A stretch of 64,000 bases of DNA from Aeromicrobium phragmitis (lineage in GTDB: Bacteria > Actinomycetota > Actinomycetes > Propionibacteriales > Nocardioidaceae): contig NZ_RDBF01000001.1 of the NCBI RefSeq assembly GCF_003674095.1, positions 310,001 through 374,000 on the forward strand, written 5' to 3'. A model generated the notes under the pieces. It saw only the letters and a program-made list of their open reading frames with translations, was not told the origin of the DNA and ran no database searches. The translations under genes were made by a program, and so were the position numbers. Shown piece by piece: positions 36,538 through 44,959 of the stretch (positions are counted from its first letter, which is position 1; each line of letters begins with the position of its first letter).

Positions 36538-37120
36538 GCACGCCTTCGATATCCCGGTTGACACTGAGACGGCCTGGTCCGCGCTCCTCGATATCGAGGA
36601 GGTCGCCCGCTGCTTTCCGGGCGCGGTCCTGGACTCGCTCGAGGGGGACACGTTCACCGGCAGCGTGAAGGTCAAGGTCGGCCCCATCGTCATTACGTAC
36701 CAGGGGTCGGCTTCCTTCACGTCGAAGGACGAGGCGGGAAAGCAGATCGAGTTGTCGGCTTCCGGCCGTGACACCAAGGGGTCGGGTACTGCGAACGCCG
36801 TCGTGCACGCCCACGTGCGCGACCTCGGGAGAGCGACGACGCGGGTCGAGCTGGTGACGGACTTGGCGGTCACGGGCAAAGCGGCGCAGTTCGGGCGTGG
36901 GGTGATGAAGGAGGTGAGCGACAAGATCCTGGGGCAGTTCGCGGACAACCTCGCGGCCCGTCTGGGCGCGGCAGGGTCGTCGACCGCCGCGGACGCCCAA
37001 GGTGGGGAAGGGTCGCTCGATCTCGTCCGCGTGGTGGCGCTGCCGCTCATCAAGCGCTTCGGTCCCATCGTTCTGCTCGGTGCGATCGCGGCCGTCGTCT
37101 GGGCTCGGCGGCGCCGCTGA
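36527..37120 (+). CDS. CoxG-like SRPBCC protein with C-terminal membrane helix
   Basis: A 197-residue protein. Residues 1-145 form an SRPBCC/CoxG domain (MKLEHAFDIPVDTETAWSAL, VARCFPGAVLDSLEGD). The C-terminal segment, about 177-193, is a single hydrophobic helix ending in ARRRR. In CO-dehydrogenase systems CoxG tethers the enzyme to the membrane and hands electrons to quinone. ATG 36527 follows AGGGAGAGGA. The same anchoring idea is reinforced here by the membrane tail on the large subunit. Last gene of the operon. Confidence 0.87.
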   Translation: MKLEHAFDIPVDTETAWSALLDIEEVARCFPGAVLDSLEGDTFTGSVKVKVGPIVITYQGSASFTSKDEAGKQIELSASGRDTKGSGTANAVVHAHVRDLGRATTRVELVTDLAVTGKAAQFGRGVMKEVSDKILGQFADNLAARLGAAGSSTAADAQGGEGSLDLVRVVALPLIKRFGPIVLLGAIAAVVWARRRR

Positions 37121-37135
37121 CGCCATTGGCGGCAC

Positions 37136-37177
37136 GAGAACGTTGACATTCTATTTGGTATACACTATAACGTTCTC
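37136..37177 (+). promoter_or_regulatory. Promoter with operator (site E) in the spacer, before the BMP-type importer
   Basis: TTGACA (37143-37148), a 17-base spacer and TATAAC (37166-37171) form a near-consensus promoter. The spacer contains TATTTGGTATAC (37152 onward), the island operator. Outer 9-bp arms GAGAACGTT (37136-37144) and AACGTTCTC (37169-37177) form a further inverted repeat framing the promoter. Confidence 0.75.
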
Positions 37178-37213
37178 ACGCCATAGTGGCGCCGATCACA
37201 GGAAGTGGGACCC

Positions 37214-38317
37214 ATGACTCGACCACACACCGCTGGACGCCGCTCACGGCGCCTGTTCCGCGTCGTCGCTCTGGTCGGCGCCGGCGCGCTCGCGCTGGCC
37301 GCCTGTGGCTCGGCGGGGGAGCTGAACTCCACCGAGGACGAGAGTGCGCTGACGGTGGGTCTGATCCTCGAGGGCCCCAAGAACGACAAGGCCTTCAACG
37401 AGTCCGCCTATAGCGGCGTCCTGAATGCCGCGAAAGACAACCCGGACGTCGTCCTGAAGTCCACCCTGGAGAATCGGCACAGCACGCAGGAGCAGACCGA
37501 TGCTGTGGGCACGTTGGCTCCCATCGTGGACGTCGTCGTTGCGGCCGGCGCCCAGTTCGGTCCCATCTTCGATGTGGAAGCCCCGAAGTTCCCCGATACC
37601 AAGTTCGTCACCATTGGCGGTTATCCAGCCAAGCATCACGACAACGTCTACTCCCTCGCATTCGATCGGGTCGCGGCGTACGTCGTCGGGGCGATCGCCG
37701 TCGAGCTGACCGATTCCAAGACCGTGGGTTTTCTCGGCGGCGCCGACATCCCTCCGACCAATGCCTCCATGGCGGCGTTCAAAGCCGCTGTCGCCGACGC
37801 CGACCCTTCGGTGAAGGTGCTGAGCAATATCGTCGGGGACTTCAACGACGTCTCGAAGGCCAAGGCGGCGACGGCGGCGATGATCGCCGACGGCGCGGAC
37901 GTCTTGATGTCGTATCTCGACGCAGGAGTGGTGGGCTCGTATGCGGCGGCCCAGGAGTCGGGCAAGGACATTCCGATCTTCAAGCTCGATCTTCTCGAGT
38001 GTGACGCCTACCCGAACATCGTCGGGGCGAACGTGGGCGACAACACCGCCGCCGTCGAGACGATGCTCGGCGGTCTGGCGACTGACACGCTGGAACCCGC
38101 AGGCGTCACGATCTTCGCGGGGCTTGAGGACCCGAAGCTGCAACGTGTTGATCTTTGCCCGAGGTACGCCGAAGACCCGGTCGTCGCCGACCTGGCGCAG
38201 AAGACCGTGGCCGGCATCCTCGACGGCACGATCGCCCTGCCTGAGGAAGCGTTGAACCCCCGACCGGAAGGGCCCTACCGCCTCGGCATCGATGGCCCCG
38301 TGAAGAACGCCGGATAA
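37214..38317 (+). CDS. BMP-family ABC transporter substrate-binding lipoprotein
   Basis: A 367-residue extracellular lipoprotein. It has a basic N-terminus, hydrophobic signal and lipobox LALAACGS. The mature part is a PnrA/BMP-type binding protein (VGLILEGPKNDKAFNESAYSG, AYVVGAIAVELTDSKTVGFLGG). The family binds purine or pyrimidine nucleosides and other N-heterocycles. ATG 37214 with AGGAAG eight bases before. It heads a four-gene importer operon ending with a cysteine hydrolase. Confidence 0.93.
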   Translation: MTRPHTAGRRSRRLFRVVALVGAGALALAACGSAGELNSTEDESALTVGLILEGPKNDKAFNESAYSGVLNAAKDNPDVVLKSTLENRHSTQEQTDAVGTLAPIVDVVVAAGAQFGPIFDVEAPKFPDTKFVTIGGYPAKHHDNVYSLAFDRVAAYVVGAIAVELTDSKTVGFLGGADIPPTNASMAAFKAAVADADPSVKVLSNIVGDFNDVSKAKAATAAMIADGADVLMSYLDAGVVGSYAAAQESGKDIPIFKLDLLECDAYPNIVGANVGDNTAAVETMLGGLATDTLEPAGVTIFAGLEDPKLQRVDLCPRYAEDPVVADLAQKTVAGILDGTIALPEEALNPRPEGPYRLGIDGPVKNAG

Positions 38318-38326
38318 GGGCCGACG

Positions 38327-39862
38327 ATGGCGACCGCGGGCGGTCCTTCCGTGAGAGCTCATGGCGATGCCACGGTGGCTCTGGAACTCAAAGGCATCAC
38401 GAAGCGGTTCCCGGGTGTCACCGCGAACGACGGGATCGATCTCGACGTCAAGCGCGGGGAAGTCCACGCGCTGCTCGGTGAGAACGGGGCTGGGAAGTCC
38501 ACCCTGATGAACATCGTCTTCGGCCTCGTCGCGCCCGACAGCGGCGAGATCATCGTCGGGGGGAAGCGTGTCACGCCCCACGGGCCGCAGGAGGCCGCCG
38601 CGCTCGGAATCGGCATGGTCCACCAGCACTTCATGCTGGTGCCGGACATGGACGTCATCGAGAATGTCGCGTTGACCTCCACGCGCTGGCCGCGGATGCT
38701 CAAGCGTGAGAACCTCCGATCTGAGCTCGACGCGCTCGCGACGGCTTTCGGCCTGGGAGTGAGCAGCAAAGCGCTCGTCGAGACGCTGTCGGTCGGGGAG
38801 CGCCAGCGGGTCGAGATCCTGAAGCTGCTGTACCGGGGCGCCCAGCTGATCATTCTCGATGAGCCGTCAGCCGCCCTGACACCTACGGAGTGGCAGAGCC
38901 TCACCGCGTTCCTTCGCACGATGACCGCTGAGGGCAAGGCCGTCGTCCTCATCACGCATAAGCTCGACGAGATCATGGACGTGGCGGACCGCTGCACTGT
39001 CCTGAGGGACGGACGTGTCGTCACCACCCTCGACGTCGCCACCACCGACAAGGCCACACTCGCTCGCACCATGGTGGGGCGGGACGTGTCGCTGCGGGGC
39101 AGCCGGGCAGCAGCGCAGGTCGGCGATGTCGTTCTCGAGGTCGAGGACGTCACCTTGGACGAGGGCGGCCGGCGCCTGCTCGACGGCGTCTCGCTGCAGG
39201 TCCGCAGTGGCGAGGTGGTCGGGATCGCCGGTGTCAGCGGCAACGGTCAGAACGAGCTGGTTGACGTGATCGTCGGCTTGAGCCGTGCGGCGACTGGCAG
39301 GGTCACGATCGACGGGCGCGAATACAGCGATCTGTTGACCCGAGGATTCACCGCCGCGGGTGGCGCCCTGGTGCCTGAGAGCCGCCACAGTGAAGGTGTC
39401 GCCCTGGATCTGTCGATCTGGGAGAACCTCGTCGCCAAGGAACTCACGCGGTTCACCCGGCACGGCGTCGTCGACATGGCCGCAGCGCGACGTCACGCGG
39501 TCGAACTCTCCGCCATGTTCGATATCCGTTCCCCGAGTGTGGAGACCGGGGTCAAGAAGCTGTCTGGGGGTAACCAGCAGAAGGTCGTCTTGGCGCGTGA
39601 ACTGAGCCGGGACCCCCGCCTGGTGATCATGTTCCAGCCGACGCTCGGTCTCGATGCGGGTGCGATCGAAGGTGTCTACCGGCGCATCAACGAGCAGAAG
39701 CTCAAGGGAGCGGCCGTTCTGCTGATCTCGTACGAACTCGACGAGATCCTCTCGCTCACCGATCGCTTCGCCGTGATGTTCGGCGGTCGGCTCGGCCCGA
39801 TGATGACGAGCGAGAATGCTGACGTTGAGCGGGTCGGGCTGCTGATGGGCGGTGGCCGGTGA
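38327..39862 (+). CDS. ABC importer ATPase, duplicated nucleotide-binding domains
   Basis: A 511-residue ATPase of the RbsA/NupA type with two fused domains. The first has Walker A GENGAGKST, signature LSVGERQRVEILK and Walker B LIILDEPSAAL. The second has a degenerate Walker A (GVSGNGQNE), signature LSGGNQQKVVLAREL, and FQPTLGLD in place of a standard Walker B Asp-Glu, as is usual for this family. It powers the BMP importer. Confidence 0.93.
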   Translation: MATAGGPSVRAHGDATVALELKGITKRFPGVTANDGIDLDVKRGEVHALLGENGAGKSTLMNIVFGLVAPDSGEIIVGGKRVTPHGPQEAAALGIGMVHQHFMLVPDMDVIENVALTSTRWPRMLKRENLRSELDALATAFGLGVSSKALVETLSVGERQRVEILKLLYRGAQLIILDEPSAALTPTEWQSLTAFLRTMTAEGKAVVLITHKLDEIMDVADRCTVLRDGRVVTTLDVATTDKATLARTMVGRDVSLRGSRAAAQVGDVVLEVEDVTLDEGGRRLLDGVSLQVRSGEVVGIAGVSGNGQNELVDVIVGLSRAATGRVTIDGREYSDLLTRGFTAAGGALVPESRHSEGVALDLSIWENLVAKELTRFTRHGVVDMAAARRHAVELSAMFDIRSPSVETGVKKLSGGNQQKVVLARELSRDPRLVIMFQPTLGLDAGAIEGVYRRINEQKLKGAAVLLISYELDEILSLTDRFAVMFGGRLGPMMTSENADVERVGLLMGGGR

Positions 39863-40962
39863 GCGCTCACACTGGTCGACGCCACGTCGGCAGCGCGCTG
39901 ATGGAGCTTGCGCTCTCGCTGGCGGTCGTCGTCTGCGCATTGGGAATCGCGATGATCTTCGTTGTCGTGTCCGGGGTTCCGCCGGCCGCCGGGGCCGGGG
40001 CGTTCATCGATGGAGCGTTCGGATCTCAGCTGAACCTGGCCGGCACGTTGAGCAAGATGGTGCCGTTGACCTTGGTCGCTCTCGCGTGGATCATCGCGGA
40101 GCGCGCCGGGCGCTTTCATGTCGGATTCCCTGGTCAGATTCTCGTCGGCGGTCTCTTCGTGTCCGTCGTGGCCTTGAAGATCAGCGGACCGTCGTTCGTG
40201 CATCTGCCGCTGGCGCTCTTGGTCGGAGCCGCAGGGGGTGCGGTCTATGCGGCACTCGCCGCGCTGCTGTGGGCGAAGCGGGGCGTCAACGAGATCCTCT
40301 CGACCCTTCTCCTGAATCTGATTGCGCTTCAGCTCCTGGCCTGGTGGGTCAGATATCCGTTTCATGACCCGGCCACGCCGCTTGCTCTCACGCCGGCCTT
40401 CCCGGAGTCGGTGCGCTGGCCGTCACTTCTGCGCGATACGACGTTGCACTGGGATGTCGTACTGATTCCGTTGGCGGTAGTAGCCGTGGCCTACACCTTG
40501 AACCGGACCGTGTTCGGCTTCCGAGCCAAGATCGTCGGTTCCAATCTGCGTTTCGCCGAGCATGCCGGTATCTCCCCCCAGCGGGTCGGCACCGCTGCTC
40601 TCGTGCTCTCGGGCGCGCTCGCGGGAATCGCGGGAACATCCCTGGTGTTGGCCGGCAACGTGCCGGCGATGTCCGAGGACTTCGGATCGGCCTATGGGTT
40701 CACAGGCATTGCCGTAGCGCTGCTCGCGCGCAATTCCCCGATCGCCGTCGTTCCTTCCGCGCTGCTCTTTGCCGCGTTGCAGCAGGGCGCGGGCGTCATG
40801 GAGGGAACCGTCGGGCTCTCGTCCTCGTTGTCCGGGCTCATCCAGGGCCTCATGATCATCTTCGTCCTCGCCTCCACGACCGTGCTCCACATGTGGCGTC
40901 GTCGCCGGGACAGCCGTCGAGATGTTGCGGCAAATGAGCCAGAAGGAGCACGTGCACGATGA
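39859..40962 (+). CDS. ABC importer permease (BMP/NupP type, first)
   Basis: A 367-residue inner-membrane permease of the branched-chain/ribose-nucleoside superfamily with about nine to ten hydrophobic helices and the EILSTLLLNLIALQL segment typical of the YufP/NupP group. GTG start overlaps the ATPase stop. It pairs with the next gene product to form the channel. Confidence 0.9.
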   Translation: MSAHTGRRHVGSALMELALSLAVVVCALGIAMIFVVVSGVPPAAGAGAFIDGAFGSQLNLAGTLSKMVPLTLVALAWIIAERAGRFHVGFPGQILVGGLFVSVVALKISGPSFVHLPLALLVGAAGGAVYAALAALLWAKRGVNEILSTLLLNLIALQLLAWWVRYPFHDPATPLALTPAFPESVRWPSLLRDTTLHWDVVLIPLAVVAVAYTLNRTVFGFRAKIVGSNLRFAEHAGISPQRVGTAALVLSGALAGIAGTSLVLAGNVPAMSEDFGSAYGFTGIAVALLARNSPIAVVPSALLFAALQQGAGVMEGTVGLSSSLSGLIQGLMIIFVLASTTVLHMWRRRRDSRRDVAANEPEGARAR

Positions 40963-42062
40963 CCGCGGGGCTGTCACTCTCACCGTTCGATGCCGCATGG
41001 CTGGGCTCCGTGTTGGTGCTCATGACCCCCTTGCTGATCGCAGGCGCCGGGGAGTTGATATCCGAACGCGCAGGCGTCCTCAATGTGGGCCTCGAGGGCA
41101 TGATGCTGTCGGGCGCCTTCTTCGCCTTCTATGTCGCCTATCTGACGGGGAGCCCGGCTGTCGCTCTCGTCGGCGGTGTTGCCGGCGGACTCGTCTTCGG
41201 GCTCGTGATGGGGGCGTTGGTGATCCTGGCGGGGGCAGATCAGATCGTGGCCGGGGTGGGGATCAACTTGGCGGCCATCGGCCTGACGAGCTTCCTGTTC
41301 GACCAGATCTTCGGTGGGCAAGATCAGGTCATCGTCGCGACCCTCGGCGAGGCACCGATTCCGGTCCTGTCGAGCATTCCATACGTCGGGAGCGCACTCT
41401 TCGGCCAGGATCTGCTGGTCTACGGGGCGATCGCACTGATCGTCGCGACGTGGTTCGTCCTGTTCAAGTCGAGTTGGGGCCTCATGATCCGCTCAGTCGG
41501 TGAGATGCCCCAGGCATCGCGGACGGCCGGCATCTCAGTGGCGGGCGTGCAGTGGGCCGGCGTCCTCATTGCGGCAGGCCTGGGTGGTCTCGCAGGCGCC
41601 TACCTTTCCGTCGTCGACGTCGGCATCTTCAAGGAGCAGATGACTGACGGCCGTGGATTCTTGGTCCTGGTGGCGGTGATCTTCGGTCGATGGCGTCCGT
41701 GGGGACTGGTATGTGCTTGCCTGATTCTCGCCGCCGCCGACGGCCTCCAACTCCGGCTTGCGAATGTGACGAGTGTGCCCCGCTCGGTGTGGGTCGGGCT
41801 CCTCGTGGCCGCACTGTTGGTCGCCGGCGTGCGCTGGTGGAGGCGCCGGGTCGGGGCGACCGGACGCGGCGCGCTCGCCGTCACCGCGGCCTCGATCCTG
41901 GTTCCTGGCGGGCTGCTGATCTTCAACCCTGACGTCCATCTGCCCGACCAGCTGTGGCGCTCACTCCCGTATCTGCTCGCCCTGAGCGTGCTGGCGGCCG
42001 GCGTCTCGCGGTCCCGGATGCCGAGTCGTCTCGGGCTTCAACCACTTCGCCACGAAGGATGA
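40959..42062 (+). CDS. ABC importer permease (BMP/NupQ type, second)
   Basis: A 367-residue permease with about ten membrane segments; ISERAGVLNVGLEGMMLSGA near residue 30 is the conserved YufQ/NupQ signature. ATG overlaps the previous stop, and its stop overlaps the ATG of the cysteine hydrolase gene, so import and first hydrolytic step may be coupled. Confidence 0.9.
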   Translation: MTAGLSLSPFDAAWLGSVLVLMTPLLIAGAGELISERAGVLNVGLEGMMLSGAFFAFYVAYLTGSPAVALVGGVAGGLVFGLVMGALVILAGADQIVAGVGINLAAIGLTSFLFDQIFGGQDQVIVATLGEAPIPVLSSIPYVGSALFGQDLLVYGAIALIVATWFVLFKSSWGLMIRSVGEMPQASRTAGISVAGVQWAGVLIAAGLGGLAGAYLSVVDVGIFKEQMTDGRGFLVLVAVIFGRWRPWGLVCACLILAAADGLQLRLANVTSVPRSVWVGLLVAALLVAGVRWWRRRVGATGRGALAVTAASILVPGGLLIFNPDVHLPDQLWRSLPYLLALSVLAAGVSRSRMPSRLGLQPLRHEG

Positions 42063-42754
42063 CCGAAAAGATGAGAGAAGAGCTGCAGAATCCCGAGCGT
42101 GAGTCCATGGACCGCGATTGGCTGATCAGACGACTTGACCCGCAACGCACCGCGGTACTGGTCGTCGATGTTCAAAACGATTTTTGTGCGGAGGGCGGCT
42201 GGTATGACCGAATCGGTTATGACGTCAGCGCGGGACAGGCCGCGGCCCGGCAACTGGAGACATTTCTGCCACAGGCACGGCGGCGGGGTTTTCAGATCAT
42301 CTTCGTCAAATGCCACTACGACCGCGCTTATCTTCCCAGGGTGATGGTCGAGAGCTACCAGCACAAAGGACTCCCGCTCGACTACTGCATCGAGGGAACG
42401 TGGGGCGCGGAATTCTATGGAGTCCAGCCGGAGGAGGGAGATCTCGTGGTGACCAAGCACCGTTACAGCGCCTTCGTGGGGACCAATATGGATCTCATTC
42501 TGCGTTCCAACGGCATGGAGAATGTCGTCGTCGCGGGCGTCGCCACGAACATCTGTGTCGACTCGACTGCCCGCGATGCGTACATGAGGGACTACCGCGT
42601 GACGGTGCTCGATGACTGCTGTGGCACCTACGACCGCCGACTCCACGAGGCCACGATGGAGAACATCCGTCGCGCCTTCGGCGTGGTGGTGAACTCGCAG
42701 GATGTCATCGAGGTGACGGCGGGCTCAGACGGGAGTGCTGTGACCGCAGACTGA
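42059..42754 (+). CDS. Cysteine hydrolase (isochorismatase-like, RutB/N-carbamoyl amidohydrolase type)
   Basis: A 231-residue cysteine hydrolase with the complete triad D37 (VVDVQNDF), K133 (VTKHRYSAF) and C166 (GVATNICVDSTARDAY). The KHRYSAF and ATNICVDSTARD blocks are closest to ureidoacrylate and N-carbamoyl amide hydrolases, which release carbamate or ammonia after heterocycle opening; maleamate amidase is another relative. ATG 42059 overlaps the permease stop (ATGA); ATG 42071 is an alternative. It is the last gene of the BMP-importer operon. Confidence 0.85.
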   Translation: MTEKMREELQNPERESMDRDWLIRRLDPQRTAVLVVDVQNDFCAEGGWYDRIGYDVSAGQAAARQLETFLPQARRRGFQIIFVKCHYDRAYLPRVMVESYQHKGLPLDYCIEGTWGAEFYGVQPEEGDLVVTKHRYSAFVGTNMDLILRSNGMENVVVAGVATNICVDSTARDAYMRDYRVTVLDDCCGTYDRRLHEATMENIRRAFGVVVNSQDVIEVTAGSDGSAVTAD

Positions 42755-42932
42755 GGTTCCCCGGGGAGGCATCCTCGGATCCGACCGGGCGACGACGGGG
42801 CCATCCGTTCCCGGGAGTCTCGAGGGCACCGCTGCGGAGTCGACGCGTGTTCTGCCGTCTACGGTGGTCGACGACCGGTCCATGCGCGACCGACGCAAGC
42901 CCTCGATCCGAGGTCGCCTTCGCAGTACGAAG

Positions 42933-42977
42933 CACCCCAGACCGCCGACCGGTGAGACCGGTCGGCGGTCTGGGGTG
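42933..42977. terminator. 20-bp perfect hairpin between convergent operons
   Basis: Stem 42933-42952 with 42958-42977 and a 5-base loop, immediately after the stop of the minus-strand NMT1-type gene and 178 bases after the cysteine hydrolase gene. It has no T-run, as in the I-shaped terminators proposed for actinobacteria. The rest of 42755-42982 shows no gene. Confidence 0.7.
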
Positions 42978-42982
42978 ATGTG

Positions 42983-43942
42983 TCAGTTCGGGAGGAAGCT
43001 GTCGTCGTACAGGTCGGTGGCCGGCGGGAGGTCGGTGAAGTTGCCGTAGTCTTCCATGCTCGCGATGACTCCCTGAAGCCCTTCGACGGCGACGGCGCCG
43101 TCTTCGGCGAAGGCGTCTTCGTCGAGCATGTTCTGCAGGCTGGCACGCACGATGTCGGCGTCGGTGGAGGTGACCTCCGCCCCGATACGCACGGCCTCGT
43201 CGAACTCCTCCTCGATGAACGCCGTCGCCCGGACGAGGGCCGCCATGAACGCCCGGAGAGCCTCGGGCTTCTCCTCCATCACCTTCTCGGTCGTGGAGAC
43301 GACCTCGTTGGGATAGTCGACCGAGACTTCACTGAGCGAGAACAGCGGCGTGAGGCCTTCGCTTTCGGCGATCACGTCGAACGGCGGGAACAACAGCGTT
43401 CCGGCCACCTCACCCTGCTTGAGGGCCGCGAGCCTGTTGGGCAGCGCACCGGTAGCGACGAACGTGCTGTTCGCCGCGCCCGCTCCTTCAAGATCGAGGA
43501 GGCGCCGCGCCTGGATGTCGGTTCCGTTGCCCTCGGTGAGCATCGCAATCTTCTGGCCCGCAAGGTCGTCGAGAGACGACACCGAGGGAGAGACGAACAT
43601 CTTGTAGAGGTTCTTCTTGACCGTGGCCCCGATGATCTTCGTGTTCGTGCCGGCAGAGCGCGCGACGATCTCGCCCTCGGGCAGTGTCACGGTGATGTCC
43701 GCGCTGCCGGATTGGATCGCCGCCGTACTGGCAGCGGAGCCATCCACGTTGACGAACGAGACATCGAGCCCTTCGTCCTCGAAGAAGCCCTGTTCATCGG
43801 CGATGTACAGCTGAAGGAAAGGAAGTCCGGGTGCGGTGACCGCGACCCGGAGTGTCATGTCCTCGCCGGTGCCCTCCGAGGAACCGGAGCAGGCGAAGAG
43901 CAAGCTCAAAGGGATGAGAGCGGCTAGTACTCGAATTCTCAC
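42983..43942 (-). CDS. NMT1/SsuA-type ABC substrate-binding lipoprotein
   Basis: A 319-residue lipoprotein with lipobox LLFACS and an NMT1/SsuA-like periplasmic-binding fold (AVTAPGLPFLQLYIADEQGFFEDEGL, ADITVTLPEGEIVARSAG). The family binds taurine, alkanesulfonates, nitrate, pyrimidine precursors (ThiY) or aromatic acids. GTG start with AAAGAGG upstream. Its ATPase and permease genes are divergent at 44164-45802, with operator site F between. Confidence 0.88.
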   Translation of the reverse strand: MRIRVLAALIPLSLLFACSGSSEGTGEDMTLRVAVTAPGLPFLQLYIADEQGFFEDEGLDVSFVNVDGSAASTAAIQSGSADITVTLPEGEIVARSAGTNTKIIGATVKKNLYKMFVSPSVSSLDDLAGQKIAMLTEGNGTDIQARRLLDLEGAGAANSTFVATGALPNRLAALKQGEVAGTLLFPPFDVIAESEGLTPLFSLSEVSVDYPNEVVSTTEKVMEEKPEALRAFMAALVRATAFIEEEFDEAVRIGAEVTSTDADIVRASLQNMLDEDAFAEDGAVAVEGLQGVIASMEDYGNFTDLPPATDLYDDSFLPN

Positions 43943-44011
43943 AGCGCCTCTTTCGGTTGTTGTTGGACCAGGTTTCGCGTCTCATTCGAGACCGCTCCGA
44001 GGAGAAGGGTC

Positions 44012-44056
44012 TTTACACGACCCACCCGAGGAGCGATATTTGGTATAGGATATTCC
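44012..44056 (+). promoter_or_regulatory. Promoter/operator site F before the second importer
   Basis: TTTACA (44012-44017), 17-base spacer and GATATT (44035-44040) form a likely promoter, overlapped at the -10 by operator TATTTGGTATAGGATATT (44037-44054). The first 11 bases are identical to site E. The site lies in a 221-base divergent region, so it may also affect the minus-strand lipoprotein gene. Confidence 0.65.
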
Positions 44057-44163
44057 AACAAGCCCAGGACGTCCATCGTCTTGTTTCACCGCGATGGGCG
44101 CTAGCCCGCAGGACGCGAACCCGCGTGCTTAAAATCCACAGCCGTACAGACCGGAGGATCGAC

Positions 44164-44958
44164 ATGGCTGTTCTGGAAGTAGACGACATCAGCTTCGCCT
44201 ACGGTGGCCACCTCGTGTTACGCGAGATCAACATGCAGGTCGAAAGAGGTGAGTTCGTTTCGATCATCGGCCCGAGCGGGTGTGGCAAGAGCACGTTGCT
44301 CGCGCTCATCGCCGGCATGCGCACCGCGGTGGTGGGCAACATCAACTTCGAAGCGGGCAGCGGAACACAGCGCGCAGTGGTGTTCCAGGACTTCGCGCTG
44401 CTGCCGTGGAAGAACGTGCTGGCCAACGTCTCCATGGGGCTGGCATACCAACGTCGGGACCTGTCCCGGCGCGAGCGCGAAGAGATCGCGCGCAAGTACA
44501 TCGACCTCGTCGGACTGCGGGGTTTCGAGAAGAAGTTCCCCTACCAGATCTCCGGCGGTATGCGACAGCGTGTGGGCATCGCCCGGGCGCTGGCGGTGGA
44601 GCCCGAAGTACTGCTCCTCGACGAGCCGTTCGCCTCGATCGACGCGCAGAACGCGGAGATTCTGAGGAAGGAACTCCGTGATCTCGTCAACGAGCAGGGC
44701 CGTACAGCAGTGATGGTCACCCACAACCTTGACGAGGCGCTCTACCTTTCCGATCGCATCCTGCTCATGGGAACCCGCCCAGGCTGTGTCCGTGAGGACG
44801 TCGTGGTCGACCTGCCGCACCCGAGGGGGCCTGAGATGCAGAACCCCGCCGATCAGCGTCGGTATCAGGAGCTCCGTTCGCGTCTGTGGGAGCACCTGAT
44901 CCAGGAAGTGGCCAAGGAGAAGGAGTGGATGAACAGCGACCAGGTGGAGAGGATCTGA
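44164..44958 (+). CDS. ABC importer ATPase (SsuB/TauB type)
   Basis: A 264-residue ATPase with Walker A GPSGCGKST, Q-loop FQDFALLPW, signature ISGGMRQRVGIARAL, Walker B LLLDEPFASID and the H-loop VTHNLDEAL, all typical of the nitrate/sulfonate/taurine family. ATG 44164; longer in-frame upstream reading crosses the promoter. It overlaps nothing but is one base from the permease start region. Confidence 0.93.
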   Translation: MAVLEVDDISFAYGGHLVLREINMQVERGEFVSIIGPSGCGKSTLLALIAGMRTAVVGNINFEAGSGTQRAVVFQDFALLPWKNVLANVSMGLAYQRRDLSRREREEIARKYIDLVGLRGFEKKFPYQISGGMRQRVGIARALAVEPEVLLLDEPFASIDAQNAEILRKELRDLVNEQGRTAVMVTHNLDEALYLSDRILLMGTRPGCVREDVVVDLPHPRGPEMQNPADQRRYQELRSRLWEHLIQEVAKEKEWMNSDQVERI

Positions 44959-44959
44959 C

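Noticed and set aside
31661-37120. Carbon monoxide dehydrogenase (coxLMS) operon
   Set aside because: The large subunit lacks the AYXCSFR active-site motif with its Cys, and an amidohydrolase gene is embedded in the operon.
42107-42754. Cysteine hydrolase as nicotinamidase or isochorismatase proper
   Set aside because: The Cys-loop and KHRYSAF block fit ureidoacrylate/N-carbamoyl amidohydrolases better, and no nicotinamide or siderophore genes are nearby.
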